A DNA stretch of 64,000 nt from the NCBI GenBank assembly GCA_020698575.1, contig CM036252.1, forward strand, positions 2,434,915 to 2,498,914, in the 5' to 3' direction. The notes under the pieces were generated by a model, which worked only from the letters and a program-made list of their open reading frames with translations, was not told the origin of the DNA and searched no databases. The DNA is from Bostrychus sinensis (taxonomy: Eukaryota; Chordata; Actinopteri; Gobiiformes; Eleotridae). Positions 41,308 to 53,019 of this stretch are shown here, in pieces. Position 1 is the stretch's first letter, and each line of letters opens with the position of its first letter. A program made the position numbers and the translations under genes.

Positions 41308-42163
41308 TAGTGCTGGGCGGTATGACCAAAATTCTATATCACGGTATTTTTCAAAATTATAACGGTTTCACGGTATTTGACTTTTTTTTTCCCCCATGCA
41401 TGACGTGTTAGAGTTAGAGTGGTAGAGTACCCTATTCCATACCTATCTAGAACCAAGTGTCTTTGTTATAGCCCTGAATCTATCTTTGTCAACTGTGCTA
41501 ATAGGAACCATGTCTTTAGCTATATGAATTGTTATGGAGTTGGTTATCTCAATCCAATGCTTGCTTTTTTTTTCTTCTTCTTTCTTTACGTCGTATGACG
41601 TACCTTTAGCAAATGCTTCAATAAGTGACGTCTGAGTCGCCTCTCCTTTAGCTTTGTCACTTTTACATGATGGTGTGAAAGGTGCTGACTTTTGTTTAAT
41701 GCATTCTTGGTTCTCCAAAACATATTTGCGGCTAAGGTGTTGCAGCAAATTGCTCGTGTTGCCACCTCCAGCTACAACTTTAGCTCGACAGCATTTACAG
41801 TAAATAACTGTTTGGTCCACGTCCGACCTTTTAAATCCGAAGTACCGGCAGACAGCAGACACGCCTCCTTTTTTAGGCGAAAGTTTTTCTGGGTCATCAT
41901 CGTTTACATTAACTTCTGGTGCAGAACTTCCACTGTCCATTTTCGCTACGCTCAACAACTCCACTAAAACCTGTACTCTGGTCCTTGCATGCTTGGCAGT
42001 GCAGGCGCTGCAATGAAAGGCATCCCCCGAGATGCAATTTACCAACACGTGCGTTCCAAACGTATAGGCCATTTAAACCGGTACTGCCGGTATGTGAAAA
42101 ATTCATATCATAAAAAATATAAAAACAGGTTTTCGGTACAAACCGGTACACTGCCCAGCACTA
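41308..42163 (-). mobile_element. Non-autonomous hAT element with BED-finger fragment
   Basis: Terminal inverted repeats tagtgctgggcggtatgacc and, at the other end in reverse complement, tagtgctgggcagtgtaccg. It is flanked by a perfect 8-bp target-site duplication ccacaatg (41300-41307 and 42164-42171), the hAT hallmark. A minus-strand ORF from 41940 down to 41443 (165 residues) starts MDSGSSAPEVNV and contains a BED-type zinc finger (YFGF, CKCC, then GNTSNLLQHL). It ends in the early transposase region, lacking the RNase-H catalytic domain and dimerisation tail. The element is 856 bp, so most of the transposase has been deleted. Confidence 0.88.
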
Positions 42164-42440
42164 CCACAATGCATAAAAAAGCATTAAAACAGGTTTTGTT
42201 GTTGTACTTCTGTGGCAGACCTACAGTATGGCAAGGTGTTGGTCCCTATCTTGCAAGCATATGGTGCACAGACCTGGAGTCAAACCCGACATCTTGTAGT
42301 TTATGGGTAAATGCTCCATATATCTGGCAATGGTAAATAATCCACTAAAACTAATCTTCTGTTCCTTGGCTGACCCCTTGTGGCTGGAGTTGGTATCTTC
42401 TGTGATATCCCTATCTCACAATACCAATGAAAATACCACG

Positions 42441-42492
42441 CCCATAGTTACTGGGATAGACTCCAGTACCTGTGACCCCTTATTGGAATAAC
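42441..42492 (+). repeat. tRNA-SINE 3' fragment
   Basis: agttactgggatagactcca followed by tgtgacccctta matches the 3' end of the SINE at 62135-62450; only the tail is present. Confidence 0.5.
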
Positions 42493-42499
42493 CGGAAGA

Positions 42500-43480
42500 A
42501 AAAAAAGCAATAAATGTATTTTATTGCTATTTGTTAATATTTTATGTGATAGTAAAATAGCTCCTTTGTACATTAAAGTGAAGTTATTAATATATGTATT
42601 GTGTATGATATAAATAAAACAGGAAAGAAAATATGATTATTCCATTTAACTTTCATTTATTTATTTAGACCTGTATATATTGTAGTTTTAACCTTGAACT
42701 ATTTTCACTATGTGAAATAAACAATCCAACACATTTAGAGACAAAATACATGTTATTTATAATATATTGAATATTAAAATACTTAATTGATTAGGGTTAT
42801 AGAAATACAGAATACGTCATACAGTGCTTTATGTTAATAATAGTATTAATAAAACTAATAATCTTTACAATCTTTCATAAGTATTAATTATATTTTTCCA
42901 CATAAAAAAATCCCCTGTGGTGATAAAAGTGCTTTTGTGTAGACTAATTGTTGCCATGCTCTAATACTGGGTTTGGTATCTTTGACTCCCACATGGGCGG
43001 TGTACACACAGGGGGAGCCTTTTCTGTTGGTGAAAAACAGATTTTCATTTCAAAAGTGTAATGTGATATCTATTAACTCTGGAAAATTCAATTTACATTC
43101 ATAGCTGAGAGAGAATAGCAGTGTGTACAATGAAGAGCTACAATTAGGTGGTTTTCACACAGGTTGGTGCTCCGTGGTGCGGCCTCAGGGAGCACTAGAT
43201 GCAGTTGTGTGTACTTTTCTGTTAGTTCTGTTGTTTCAGTTGCTAAATAAATCAATGTACAGCAGCTACACACATACATCTTTTTTGTACACTGAGAACC
43301 AAAGGGTGTAAGTGACATTTACAGGAGAAGAAAAAATGGCACAGTACTGATATTTTGTCAAATTTTAATTCATAAATGCTAAATTTTCATACACACAGGT
43401 ATTAGACTACCACCTCAGAAAATATCTGTCTTTCCAAGTAACACCTTTAATAAACTAAAGGAGCAATACTACATAGGGAC
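42500..43480. other. Intergenic, nothing recognised
   Basis: AT-rich sequence with no supported gene, RNA or repeat on either strand. Confidence 0.6.
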
Positions 43481-43484
43481 AAGA

Positions 43485-43800
43485 CATGGACTAAACTGGA
43501 ACTAAACCAGGAATAAACAAGGACGTAAATTGGACTTAATCGAGCTAATCCAGGACTAAATCAAATCTAAGACAGAACTAAATCAGTATAAGACAAGGTC
43601 TAAAGCTGGATTAAACTGGAACTAATCCAGGACTAAATTAGGACTAAATAAGGACTTAAACCGAGACAAGGGTCCAAGCCAGGACTAAACAAGGTTGAAG
43701 CCAGCACATAATCAGGGTAAAATCAGGACAAACCTAGAACTAAACCAGAAGTAGTCTAAGTCTAAAACCAGGACTAAACCAGGACTAAGCAGTGGTCTTC
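43485..43800. repeat. Degenerate ccaggactaaa 12-bp repeat
   Basis: Diverged units (actaaaccagga, gactaatccagg, actaaatcagga) over about 300 bp. It is the same family as the satellites at 4931-5010, 9810-9930, 32360-32540 and, on the other strand, 36548-37208. Confidence 0.75.
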
Positions 43801-44277
43801 ACATTCAAATTTAGGCCACAACAGCGCAGGACTAAAACAGGAATAAAACAGGCTCTAAATCAAACTAAAGCAGGTTCTGAACTGCAAAAGACTCCCGAGT
43901 ACCACCATTGGATCCTGTACCAGCTTGAGAATCACTTCCAAAAAAAAAAAAAAAAAAATTGTAATAAAACTTACATTTGCCTTTTTGGTCTCAAGCATTT
44001 TCTGCCTTTTTCCATATGACATAACAGTAGCCTATAGCATTTATATCCATTCATGACACTGTCTGAATCCTATGTTCTAAAATAGCCAATTGTTGTTATT
44101 GTGATCTTTAGGCAGTAAAAACAACAGCATTCATTTCAATGTAAATCTCAGAATTGCCCAGAATGTCACTTGTGCCCTTTTGGTTCTCAACCCTATGCCT
44201 CAGTGATTACACATAACATATTAAATGGGTAAAGTGCTATTTCAAATTCATTGCACATGCATCAGTAACATGCTTTT

Positions 44278-45326
44278 TCATCTATTAACATAAAGCACAT
44301 TTGCATCACGTGAACCACTTTGAAAAATCCTAAATGTCACTATCTGCATCACAGATCTCCTAAACCAGGGATACTGGAGCGCATACAGTATGGGGTTAAA
44401 ACCTGAGTTCAGATACATCAAATTATACAGGAAGAGCTGAAAAAAATAGTTCATATTTGCTCCCAGATCAACCACATATGGCGGAATGTAACAGAGGAGA
44501 AAGAGTAACACAACAAAGCCCAGATTCCGCGCCGCTTTCAGCTCTGATTTCCTGGAGTTCACCGCTGGCTGCTGTGTGGTGGCTGCAACGTGAGAACGCA
44601 TGGCACGGGCCTGCGACACTGCCACAAAGAAAATGCGCAAGTACAGTATCACTATGATCACAATGGGCCCACATAAGTTCACCACCAGGTCAAAGTAACT
44701 CGCAATATTGGGCACCGAAGGAAAGCATAGCCCTTCGCACCTCTTATACCCCCCCGGATTAATGACATTTTTGTGGCAATACCCAATGCCGCCCAGGACG
44801 GAGAAGATCCAGGTTGCGATCAGAGCGATGCTAACAGATCTCCGGCTCATTCGGGTGGAGTAGTGCATGGGGTCACAAATGGCTACATAGCGGTCTATGG
44901 AGATCAGGATCATGTCTCCGATCGATACGGACATCACCGTGTAGAGAAAAACAAGAAAAAAGGCGCACATGATGTCACGGACTCGCCAGCAAGTGTACGG
45001 GAAGGAACTTACAACTGGGATTAGCACCCAGCACACCAGGAAGTCTGAGACAGCCAGGTTGAGGAGGATGAAGTTGACAGAGGAGTGCAGCTGCCTGAAA
45101 AAAGAAACAAAATGAGTAAATGCATTACAGTAAACCTGACGTGACCACTTGTGACTTGCCTGAAATGCGAGATAGCGATGATGACCATAAGGTTGAGGAT
45201 GCCGGTGCAGAAGGCAAAGGTAAAAAGCGTGGTCAGATAGATGTAGACACCCTGATTTGGGATCGGCACAATGCAGGACAGATTTCCCAGTTCTGGGTAG
45301 CACTGGTACCACTGCTCACTGTTCAT
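44278..45326 (-). CDS. Trace-amine-associated-type receptor (class A GPCR)
   Basis: Exon 1 is 45326-45160 (start MNSEQWYQCYPELGNLS, TM1 with GILNLMVI). A 65-bp intron with a GC donor (GCAAGT) and TTTTTTCAG acceptor follows, then exon 2 45094-44278. The product is 327 residues with seven hydrophobic helices. Motifs: ISHF|RQLHSS at the junction, LAVSDF in TM2, DRY in TM3, CYIPPY in TM6, and NSGFNPILYALQYPWF in TM7, an exact match to the TAAR fingerprint. Counting back from DRY, position 3.32 is Leu, so the classical amine-binding Asp is missing. Counting back from the TM5 proline, position 5.42 is Asp, as in the teleost TAAR clade with non-classical amine recognition. The TM6 toggle Trp is Tyr. 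Likely an olfactory amine receptor coupled to a G protein. The spliced reading fits; reading through the intron replaces TM1. Confidence 0.85.
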
Positions 45327-45699
45327 GTTGGAGGAAGGAGATGGGAGGGGGGAGAAGTGACTTCATCCAGACGCTTTTTCTCTCGTCTCCCTCCACCTCC
45401 TCCTGCTCCCAGATGGACACTGGACCTCCCAAGCCACTTGCATCATGAGCCAAAACAACTCCACAACTTCACTTTGGATATCAAATCAATGACTCAGCAC
45501 TTTTGAATAACTTTGAAGAAGTTCACTAAGTAATGAAATCTTACTTTTCTATTTTGCAGCTGAAAAAATAAAGTTCCTAAACCAAAAAGAGTGCACCCAT
45601 TTTAAAAACAAATCTGTGCCTGATTTTTTGTAGGCCTCAGACAGCACCTGCTGCTCAGTGTCTGTAGTACTGTGCATTTTTTATGGTCATAGTTTACTG

Positions 45700-45952
45700 C
45701 AGCTCTCATGCCAGCTAACATTACTTATCCAAATACTGAATTACAACATTTGAATGTTTTTGTTAGCTAGTTTCTGCACATTTAAAGGGCCTATTGTATG
45801 CAAACTTGACTTTTTAAAGTTTTCTACCATGTTATGATGTTGTTCCCTCATCAAAAACATACCTGGAGTTGTGTTTTGCTTTATTTTTCAGTAATCCTCT
45901 CTTCTGTGGCACTGAGTTTTCGAGGCCTCAGTACGCTTGGTCCCTCGCTGCT
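45700..45952. mobile_element. Interspersed repeat, inverted copy at 63396-64000
   Basis: From ttacttatccaaatactgaa to the gaggcctcag block it matches the reverse complement of 63440-64000, where about 285 bp is inserted (63651-63935). The core from aaagggcctattgtatgc resembles a MITE with ends ttaaagggg/ttaaagggc. The LINE at 45953 abuts it. Confidence 0.6.
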
Positions 45953-47525
45953 GTGACCTCCTGCTCTGCTCCTCTCAGCGGCTACTCCACCTCTGCTGAT
46001 GGAGCACCCTCTGAGTACCATCTTTCTGTGGATGAGGTACGTGCTGAGCTGAGGAGGCTACGTTCTGGGAAGTCTGCTGGTCCTGATGGGATAGCGCCAC
46101 AGCTTCTCAAGGAGTGTGCTTCTGAAATTATGTTCAACCGGAGTCTCCAAACGGGTCAGGTTCCGGTCCGGTGGAAAACTTCTTGCCTTGTGCCAGTTCC
46201 CAAAGTAGGGAGGCCGGCTGGGGCCAAGGACCACCGACCAGTGGCCCTCACCTCCGTAATCATGAAGACCTTTGAGAGGCTCCTACTCCAGCCACAGGTA
46301 CAACAGGCACTGGATCCACTGCAGATGGCATACCAAGAGAGCATGGGGGTAGAGGACGCAGTACTGTACATGCTTCATCGGTCCCTGTCTTTTTTGGAAG
46401 GTTCTGGGGGTTATGTACGGCTCATGTTTTTCGATTTCTCAAGCGCATTCAATACCATTCAGCCTCTGATTTTGAGAGGAAAGCTTGAGAAATTAGGTGT
46501 GGATCCTGTTTTTATCTCATGGATCCACAATTATTTAACAGAGCGGCCTCAGTGTCAGGTTGGGGAATACGGTGTCAGAAACTGTGGTGACAAACATTGG
46601 AGCTCCTCAAGGAACAGTGCTATCACCATTCTTATTCATCTTATATACTGCTGACTTTGCCTACAGGTCTTCATCATGCCATATACAGAAATATTCGGAT
46701 GACACGGCAGTTGTGGCTTGTGTGAAGGATTGCAAGGAGGAGGAATACAGGAGGCTCATGTCTGATTGTATAGATTGGAGCAAATGCAATGGACTCATTT
46801 TGAATGTGTCAAAAACAAAAGAAATGATTGTGGACTTTGGCAGGAAGAAGGGTACCCCTCTTCCTGTCAGCATTGATGGAGAAAGCATTGAGGTCGTTAC
46901 ATCTTATAAATATCTGGGAGTTCACCTCGACCACAAACTGGACTGGTCAGTACAGACTAATGCCTCTTATAAGAAAGGTCAGAGCAGGCTTTTCTTTTTG
47001 AGGAAGCTGAAATCATTTGATGTCTGTTATGAGATGCTGCACATCTTCTACCAGTCAGTTGTGGCCAGTGCTGTATTTTTTGGCGTTGTCTGTTGGGGGC
47101 GCTGCATTACGGTAAAGGACAGTAACAGGTTGGACAAATTGGTCAGGAAATGTGCGTCTGTGCTGGGTGGGAGGGTGAACTCTGTAGGAACGTTGGTGGA
47201 GAGGAGAATGAGGAACATGTTGCAGGCCGTCCTCCACAATAAAAAACACCCTCTACATGAGACGTTGGCCTCTCAGAGAAGCAGTCGCAGTGAGAGGCTC
47301 CTCACTGCGCTGCAGGACTGAAAGGTTCAGAAGATCATTTATTCCAGCTGCCATAAGACTTTACACTAGATCTTGTACTTGCTAGTAACTTTTAATCTAT
47401 TTATTTATTATGTTTTTATTATTGTTTCACTGAGTATGGTTTTATTATGTGTGTTTGTGTATGTTACCGGACACCTGAATTTCTCCTGATGGGGATGAAT
47501 AAAGTATCTATCTATCAATCTATCG
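45953..47525 (+). mobile_element. 5'-truncated L2/Rex-like LINE, one frameshift
   Basis: Encodes the reverse transcriptase part of a non-LTR ORF2. In order: LRRLRSGKSAGPDGIAPQLL, VPVPK, DHRPVALTSVIMKTFERLL, the catalytic-A motif FFDFSSAFNTI, GAPQGTVLSP, the catalytic motif KYSDDTAVV, YKYLGVHLD, and a C-terminal KKGQSRLFFLRKLKSF region ending at a stop 47319-47321. The frame changes near 46558, so ORF2 is broken into 45869-46654 and 46560-47321. The endonuclease is missing. The 3' tail ends gatgaataaagtatctatct, typical of L2/Rex-group elements. Confidence 0.85.
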
Positions 47526-47799
47526 GTTGTAAGGGTATTTCTCATTTCTCATTGTCCAACTTGGTAGAACAAAATTGAAAAAAGGAAGATGCCTGATGTA
47601 AACAAAGAAGGGTTGCCTTGGAAATAAAAGCCTGAGGACAAACTGTGAGCATCTCGTCTGGCTCAGTAATTGTGTATATTATTTAATTGTGATGGCAATG
47701 TAATTTTATTTGTCCCTGCTTAGTGCTAAGAATTTATTAAATTAGAAAATACTGATTAGGTCATGACATATGGTTTCTCGTATTAGCCTATAGTAGCTC

Positions 47800-47985
47800 A
47801 ATATTGTTCCCCGACTGACTGTGATAGTAAATTTTGAAGCAGAACCGTTTAATGCACAGTTAATTAAGCTTTTCTATTAAATGATAACTTAATTTTTTAT
47901 TAGCTAAATACCTCATCCTCTGCACTGAACCAGCTGTTTATACTGGTCTCTATGGCAACCAATTCTGTAGGTGAAAACCTGCAAA
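47800..47985 (-). repeat. Repeat, inverted copies at 50870-51215
   Basis: ctgtttatactggtctctat and the following ggcaaccaa, with flanks, recur in reverse complement at about 51030-51215 and, more loosely, at 50870-50935. Three copies of one non-coding family surround the 48.2-50.8 kb elements. Confidence 0.55.
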
Positions 47986-48196
47986 AACAATGGGGGCAAA
48001 CCTGCAGTCAATAACCATAAGTACAGTTTATCATTGTGTTGCAGTAAACACCACAAATATCAAGACTATACTGTAGTTTGATTGACAGTGGGCCCTGACT
48101 ATGACTACATCCAATCACTAATGCACTTGTAGTAGGTATTGGGCCAGCGCAACACTGCCTGCAGTTTAAAATTTATTTTTTGGGGAAATATCTGGT

Positions 48197-50138
48197 CTGA
48201 AAAACACGAAAGGAAGACAGGCACTGTTATTTTTGCTTGTGTCCTTGAGCTCTGCATCTGTGGACTGACTTTTAATTGTGTTCAGTAAATAAGAATAAGA
48301 ATAAGAATAAGAATACCTTTATTTGTCCCACAGTGGGGAAATTGCAAGAATTTGGAGCAAGCCTCTGGCCGCAGCTATTTGTCAGCGCCGCCACACGCTC
48401 TCCAGAAAGTTAAATACAGTTTGCAAAGCATACATACAAAAACACAACAGTAATATAACATAACAAGACACAGTACATGTGGTCACGTGATGGAATTTTC
48501 GTTTGGACTTGGGTGAGGAGAGAGAGAGAAGAGAGAAGAGAAGAGCAGACAGATGGAGAGGGGGCTGGGATGGGGAGGGGGGTGTATGATGCAGTAAGAG
48601 TCTGAGCTTATGTTGTGAGAATCGGAGCCACCACTCAGATGTTTACAGTTCAGTTCTGTGGCTTGTCCTTGAAGGAAGATATGGCAGTGTGCAGGAAGAG
48701 ATAAGTGGACCCAGCTGTCAAGCTGACCTCCTGCCGAGGGAGACATCCAGGGACAAGGTGGGGGTGGGGGTGGGTGGGTGGGTGGGGGGTTAATCAATTT
48801 TAAACCCTTTTAGCCTGATCTTTGGTTAATTTGTCTGGATCATAATTAATCAATCAGTTCTGGACCTCAGCGTCATGGGCGTGCATCCAGTTCATGGAGT
48901 GACTTCGACATTTCCTCCAACTTAATGGTCAGCCCAGTGACCACACGGAGCAGTTCACCAGTCTGACCCCCGATGTTGTCCAGTCTCCTCTGCACCTCCA
49001 CAGTCCGGGCTGAGATGTCACGGTTCAGTTCCTCGGTCTGTGCCACTCTCTGATGTAATACTTTCAGTCGCTCACATCCCCGAAGCAGCCTTTAATTTCC
49101 ACAGACAGCAGCTGGGTGAATTTGCTGGCAGCTAGCTTGTAAACTTTCCGATAGGTCAGGGCAATCCCAAGGCCGAGGAAAAGGAACCCCACTATCACAA
49201 ATCCAATTATGAATAAATCTTCCACATCCTCCACGGACAGTGCTTCCAGACATATGACCTGCCACACGTTCCAAGCGTCACGCGCGTAGCGCGCACCGAA
49301 AGTCCCATCCGGGCAGGCAGGTTCCCCCGGAGCTCCTTTCCTCAAGGAAATAATCTTGTCAATAGCGCTGAGTGACCAGTTAATCAATTCCATTTTGAGT
49401 ATTTTCAGGAACACAGCAAAACAGGGGGTCAAAAAAAGTTTGACAAGACAAAAAAAAAAGAAACAAGCACTAGATAGAGTGGGAGCAGTGAGAAGACACG
49501 TCTGCACTGTATAGAAGCAGGAAGAGAAGAACAACAATTTCATTCAGTTAACAAACTGTACTTTTGTTTTGTATTGTACCATGTTACATTCAAATATCAT
49601 TTAGTCTCTTACTATACTGTTATTCTCTATAATCAGCTTCAACTTAAGTCATCAATAGCAAAAATATCCTACTTCTTGTTCTCCCACATTACATTAGCAT
49701 TTCACTTAGTTCAGTGTCAAATACAATTAGCATTTTCAGTCTTAGCAGGTTACAGGACGCCACTTTTAGCTTTTACCAATTTCCATGAACATATTAACAG
49801 CATTCTAACAGCATTACAATACTTTAGACATCATACAGTGTGGCTGGGGACAGGTTTAAGAAACAAACTACAATGGAGCCTGACAGAAAACGGGTCGCTA
49901 AGCTACTGCGGCAATTAGCGTGCTAAGTTAATAGCATAAACAAAACTGTTACCAATACAGAGTGAAAATGGCATCTACAACCAACAAATTGGCATTGTAC
50001 CAAATGTTATATTGTACTGACTTTATAAGAGTCATGTTTGTGCTTTGAGAAACTGTACTAACCTGAAAAACACGAAAGGAAGACAGACACCGTTATTTTT
50101 GCTTGCGTCCTTGAGCTCTGCATCTGTGACAGACTGAC
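48197..50138 (-). mobile_element. Repeat element encoding a small membrane + coiled-coil protein
   Basis: A second, shorter copy lies at 61150-61720. In minus orientation: a first exon-like block (50138-50063) ends at a GTTAGT donor; an acceptor (CTATACAG) lies near 49507; then an ORF starts at about 49392 with MELINWSLSAIDKI. It reads KGAPGEPACPDGTF, a membrane helix of about 20 residues (FIIGFVIVGFLFLGLGIAL), KFTQLLSVEIKGCFGDVSD and a stop at 49064. The coding signal continues in another frame at 49070-48873 as a heptad-like coiled coil (LKVLHQRVAQTEELNRDIS). The first exon-like block is directly repeated at 48197-48269. Family unknown to me. Confidence 0.55.
48292..48470. repeat. LINE tail with aagaat microsatellite
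   Basis: Five aagaat/aagaata units, then ctttatttgtcccacagtgg and ggaaattgcaag, a common fish LINE 3' tail. It sits inside the direct-repeat-bounded element. Confidence 0.55.
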
Positions 50139-50279
50139 AGAACAGGGCCTGGGGCACATCCATGTTGTCTCACTGACAGTGCTGCCATCCAGTGGTGAAA
50201 GTCGGTATAGCACATTGTCCATTGCAAATCCTGATTAACTCTACTATATTATTACCTTACCCAAACAACAATAAACTAT

Positions 50280-50816
50280 AGCTGTGCCCCAATTCAACGG
50301 CTGCAGCCTTCGAAGGTCGTGGTTCACGAAGGAGACTCCTTCTTGTGGCCTTCCTGGACCGCAAAGGCCGAGCCGAAATGGGACGGTTCGGTCCACGGAG
50401 CGTACGTCAACAGCTGCTCCTCCTCTCACATTTGCGCCGCTGTCGCCTAGCAACCAGGACCACAGCTGCTCGCTAATTCACTTTATTCATTGGTCACATG
50501 AGCAGAAATGGAGCCAGAAATTACACTTATTTAATTTTTTATTTTGTTTAATTTACTCCTGGAGGAGTTTGAGCAGCTCTCTCTGCCTCTGTCATCTTCG
50601 AACGTCAGACAAGCAGCGCGCAGTGAATCATGGGATATGTTGGACCGTGAAGGATCCACCCGATGCAGCCTTCATTCAGCGGGAAAGGAAGGCCGCATTC
50701 ATGGGCTAAATTTGAAGTTGCCTCCAAATTGGGACACCGCTGTCGCACCGACTGTGACGTAATCAGCCTTCAAATGTAGCCGACGAAGGCTGCAGCCGTT
50801 GAATTGGGACACAGCT
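50280..50816. mobile_element. Harbinger-like MITE with 33-bp inverted repeats
   Basis: Termini agctgtgccccaattcaacg and, in reverse complement at the right end, agctgtgtcccaattcaacg match over 33 bp with one mismatch. Flanks on both sides are tat (50277-50279, 50817-50819), a 3-bp target duplication as expected for PIF/Harbinger-type elements. Internal open frames overlap and show no transposase domain. 537 bp. Confidence 0.8.
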
Positions 50817-50869
50817 TATGTGACCACAGATTTGTGGGCATCAGACACTTCCTCCACAAGAGTCTGGTT

Positions 50870-51215
50870 GCCAATGGTTGCCATAGAGACCAATATAAAT
50901 ATTCTGTCCCAGAGCACGAGGACAGGATATAAAAATACATAATGTTATCATCATAATTTATTATAATAAAATTACTAGTAATTAAAAAAAAAAAAAAAAC
51001 ATGATTACTGGAGCTAGAATGCTAATATTTTGTAAGAGCAATACTTCAAGTTGGTTGCCATAGAGACCAGTATAAACAGTTGGTTCAGAGCAGAGAATGG
51101 ACGCAGTTTTGAGCAAATAAAAACAAAATAATTATTTATTTGAAAAGCTTAACTATCACAGAACAGGGGCATTTCATGAAGCTGTCTACAGCTCTGCTTC
51201 AAAATGTTACCTTCA
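50870..51215 (+). repeat. Two copies of the 47800-47985 repeat family
   Basis: Both contain ggttgccatagagacca followed by tataaa. Copy 51030-51215 is the closer match, in opposite orientation to 47800-47985. Confidence 0.5.
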
Positions 51216-53010
51216 AATGCAGCAACTGTCAGGGTAACAGCTGGGATACTGAGCAAGGCTAACGTCAATACCAGAAAACATGTAAGCTAATACAGATATT
51301 TTCCTGTAATAACGAGGGCGTTTTAATGATAATGTTAATTTAATAAATAATTAATCAGCTGCTATAAAACAAAAACAATATGCACTGCTAAATTTCATAA
51401 GATTAGATATTACATTGCAATAAGTGTGCTAGAATGTGTTTAATTTTTTGAGTATGTCAGTAATCAGCTGTTTAATCTGTTTCTCCAACGCGATCCTCCT
51501 CTCACTTCAGAGCAGGACGCTGTGTAAATCTCACTGACGCTGAGCTTCAATGGATTCCTATGAGGCTGCTCAGAGTGTTTTTTTTTATAGCAAAAATGCA
51601 AGATGCTGATTGGATAAATGAGCCAAAATCGTCCCGTCTGTGGACACTGAGCGTCTCTGGGTGTGAATGGAGCAGTGGGTGGGCCGTGACGCTGCTAATC
51701 AGTGATGATTGGCAGAACTGGTGAAAGATTTTGACAGACAGTCCTGTGAACGCCAATAGCGGCGAGCTGTTCACCGACTTCACAGCATGTGCTGAATTGG
51801 AGCAACAGAGGAGACAGAGGTGAGCTGAAGCAGCCATGCAGAGTTTAAAGCAAAGTGATTTACTTAATTTTTACCGTTTGTACAGACTACACTCTAAATA
51901 AACAGCAGTTATAGTGCTGTTGAGTTTGCATCCTGTTTTAATTTTGGTTTTTCATTCATTCAATATCATTGTAGGGAGACTAGCTGCTAGTTAGCCCAGG
52001 ATGAAAAGTTTTCAGCTTCCCCTGTGTTAAAGACCAGCAGCCGCCACTGGAGTAAGTCCTATCTAACTAGAGGCCCAGTGAAGGGACTCCTGCTGCAGGG
52101 GAGAGACAGAAGGGGAGTAGAGCAGGAGGAGATGAGAGAGGGACAGTACAGAGGACAGGAGGGAAGAAGGGAGAGGGTGTGGCCTCACTTGTCTGCAGAC
52201 AAGGAGGGGTGTAACTTGGAAACCAGAGCAGAGTTTTGCCATTATTAATCTTTAAATTTAGCAAACAATGTGTGTGAGGATAAATTTGGAACTTCATAGA
52301 TTGAATTTGGTAAAGTTTTAGTCTCAAAGATGAATAAAATTCATTTTGATTTGTTACAAATATGCATTAAATATGCATTTCAGTCATCAGGCTGTCCATG
52401 GCCTTGAGATAATAAGATTCAAAGCAGGATGCGAGCTGTGCTCTGAAACTGTTGGGTCACATAACATCACAGTAAGGAGTAATGACACTGGAGGCAAACA
52501 TAACTCATAATTATGTCAGAGGCATTAAAACAGAAATATGTGTGGACCGCATGGAGTATAGGTCAGGAATGGAAAGTATGGCGAACTGCAATCCAGCCGA
52601 TGTTGAGGTCGGCACAAAACGCACGAGATCTCAGCCAAGCAAATTAATATGACAATAGTGAGAGACCTAAACTAGAAAAAATGTTAAACTCTAATTCCCA
52701 GCACACCCATAAAAAGTGTATAAAGCCCATTATGCAGATTTAGACTTTACAGACAGCAGTAGGGAGACTAGTAGGACTAAGGTCTCCTGAGAAAGAAAAT
52801 TATAAGTGGTTTTTGGAGTCTAAACTTTTGTTTTTCTAAAACATTTCTAAAACATTATGTATTATTTGGTAAAGTGGATCAATGCAAAGTATGACTTCGT
52901 TGCAGTGCATGTGTTTTGTTGTTTGTGTGGTGTGATGTGTTACCTTCCTCTTTTTGCTGCTCACAACCAGGCTCTACCACAGCTACTACACTGTGGGGGT
53001 GGGGTCACTC
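51216..53010. other. Intergenic, no gene recognised
   Basis: Short open frames on both strands (51547-51837, 52024-52327) have no splice framing or recognisable domain. Confidence 0.5.
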
Positions 53011-53019
53011 TGAAGGGTA

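Noticed and set aside
44468..45024. Plus- and minus-strand shadow frames in the receptor gene
   Set aside because: They lie in other frames of the TAAR-like coding sequence.
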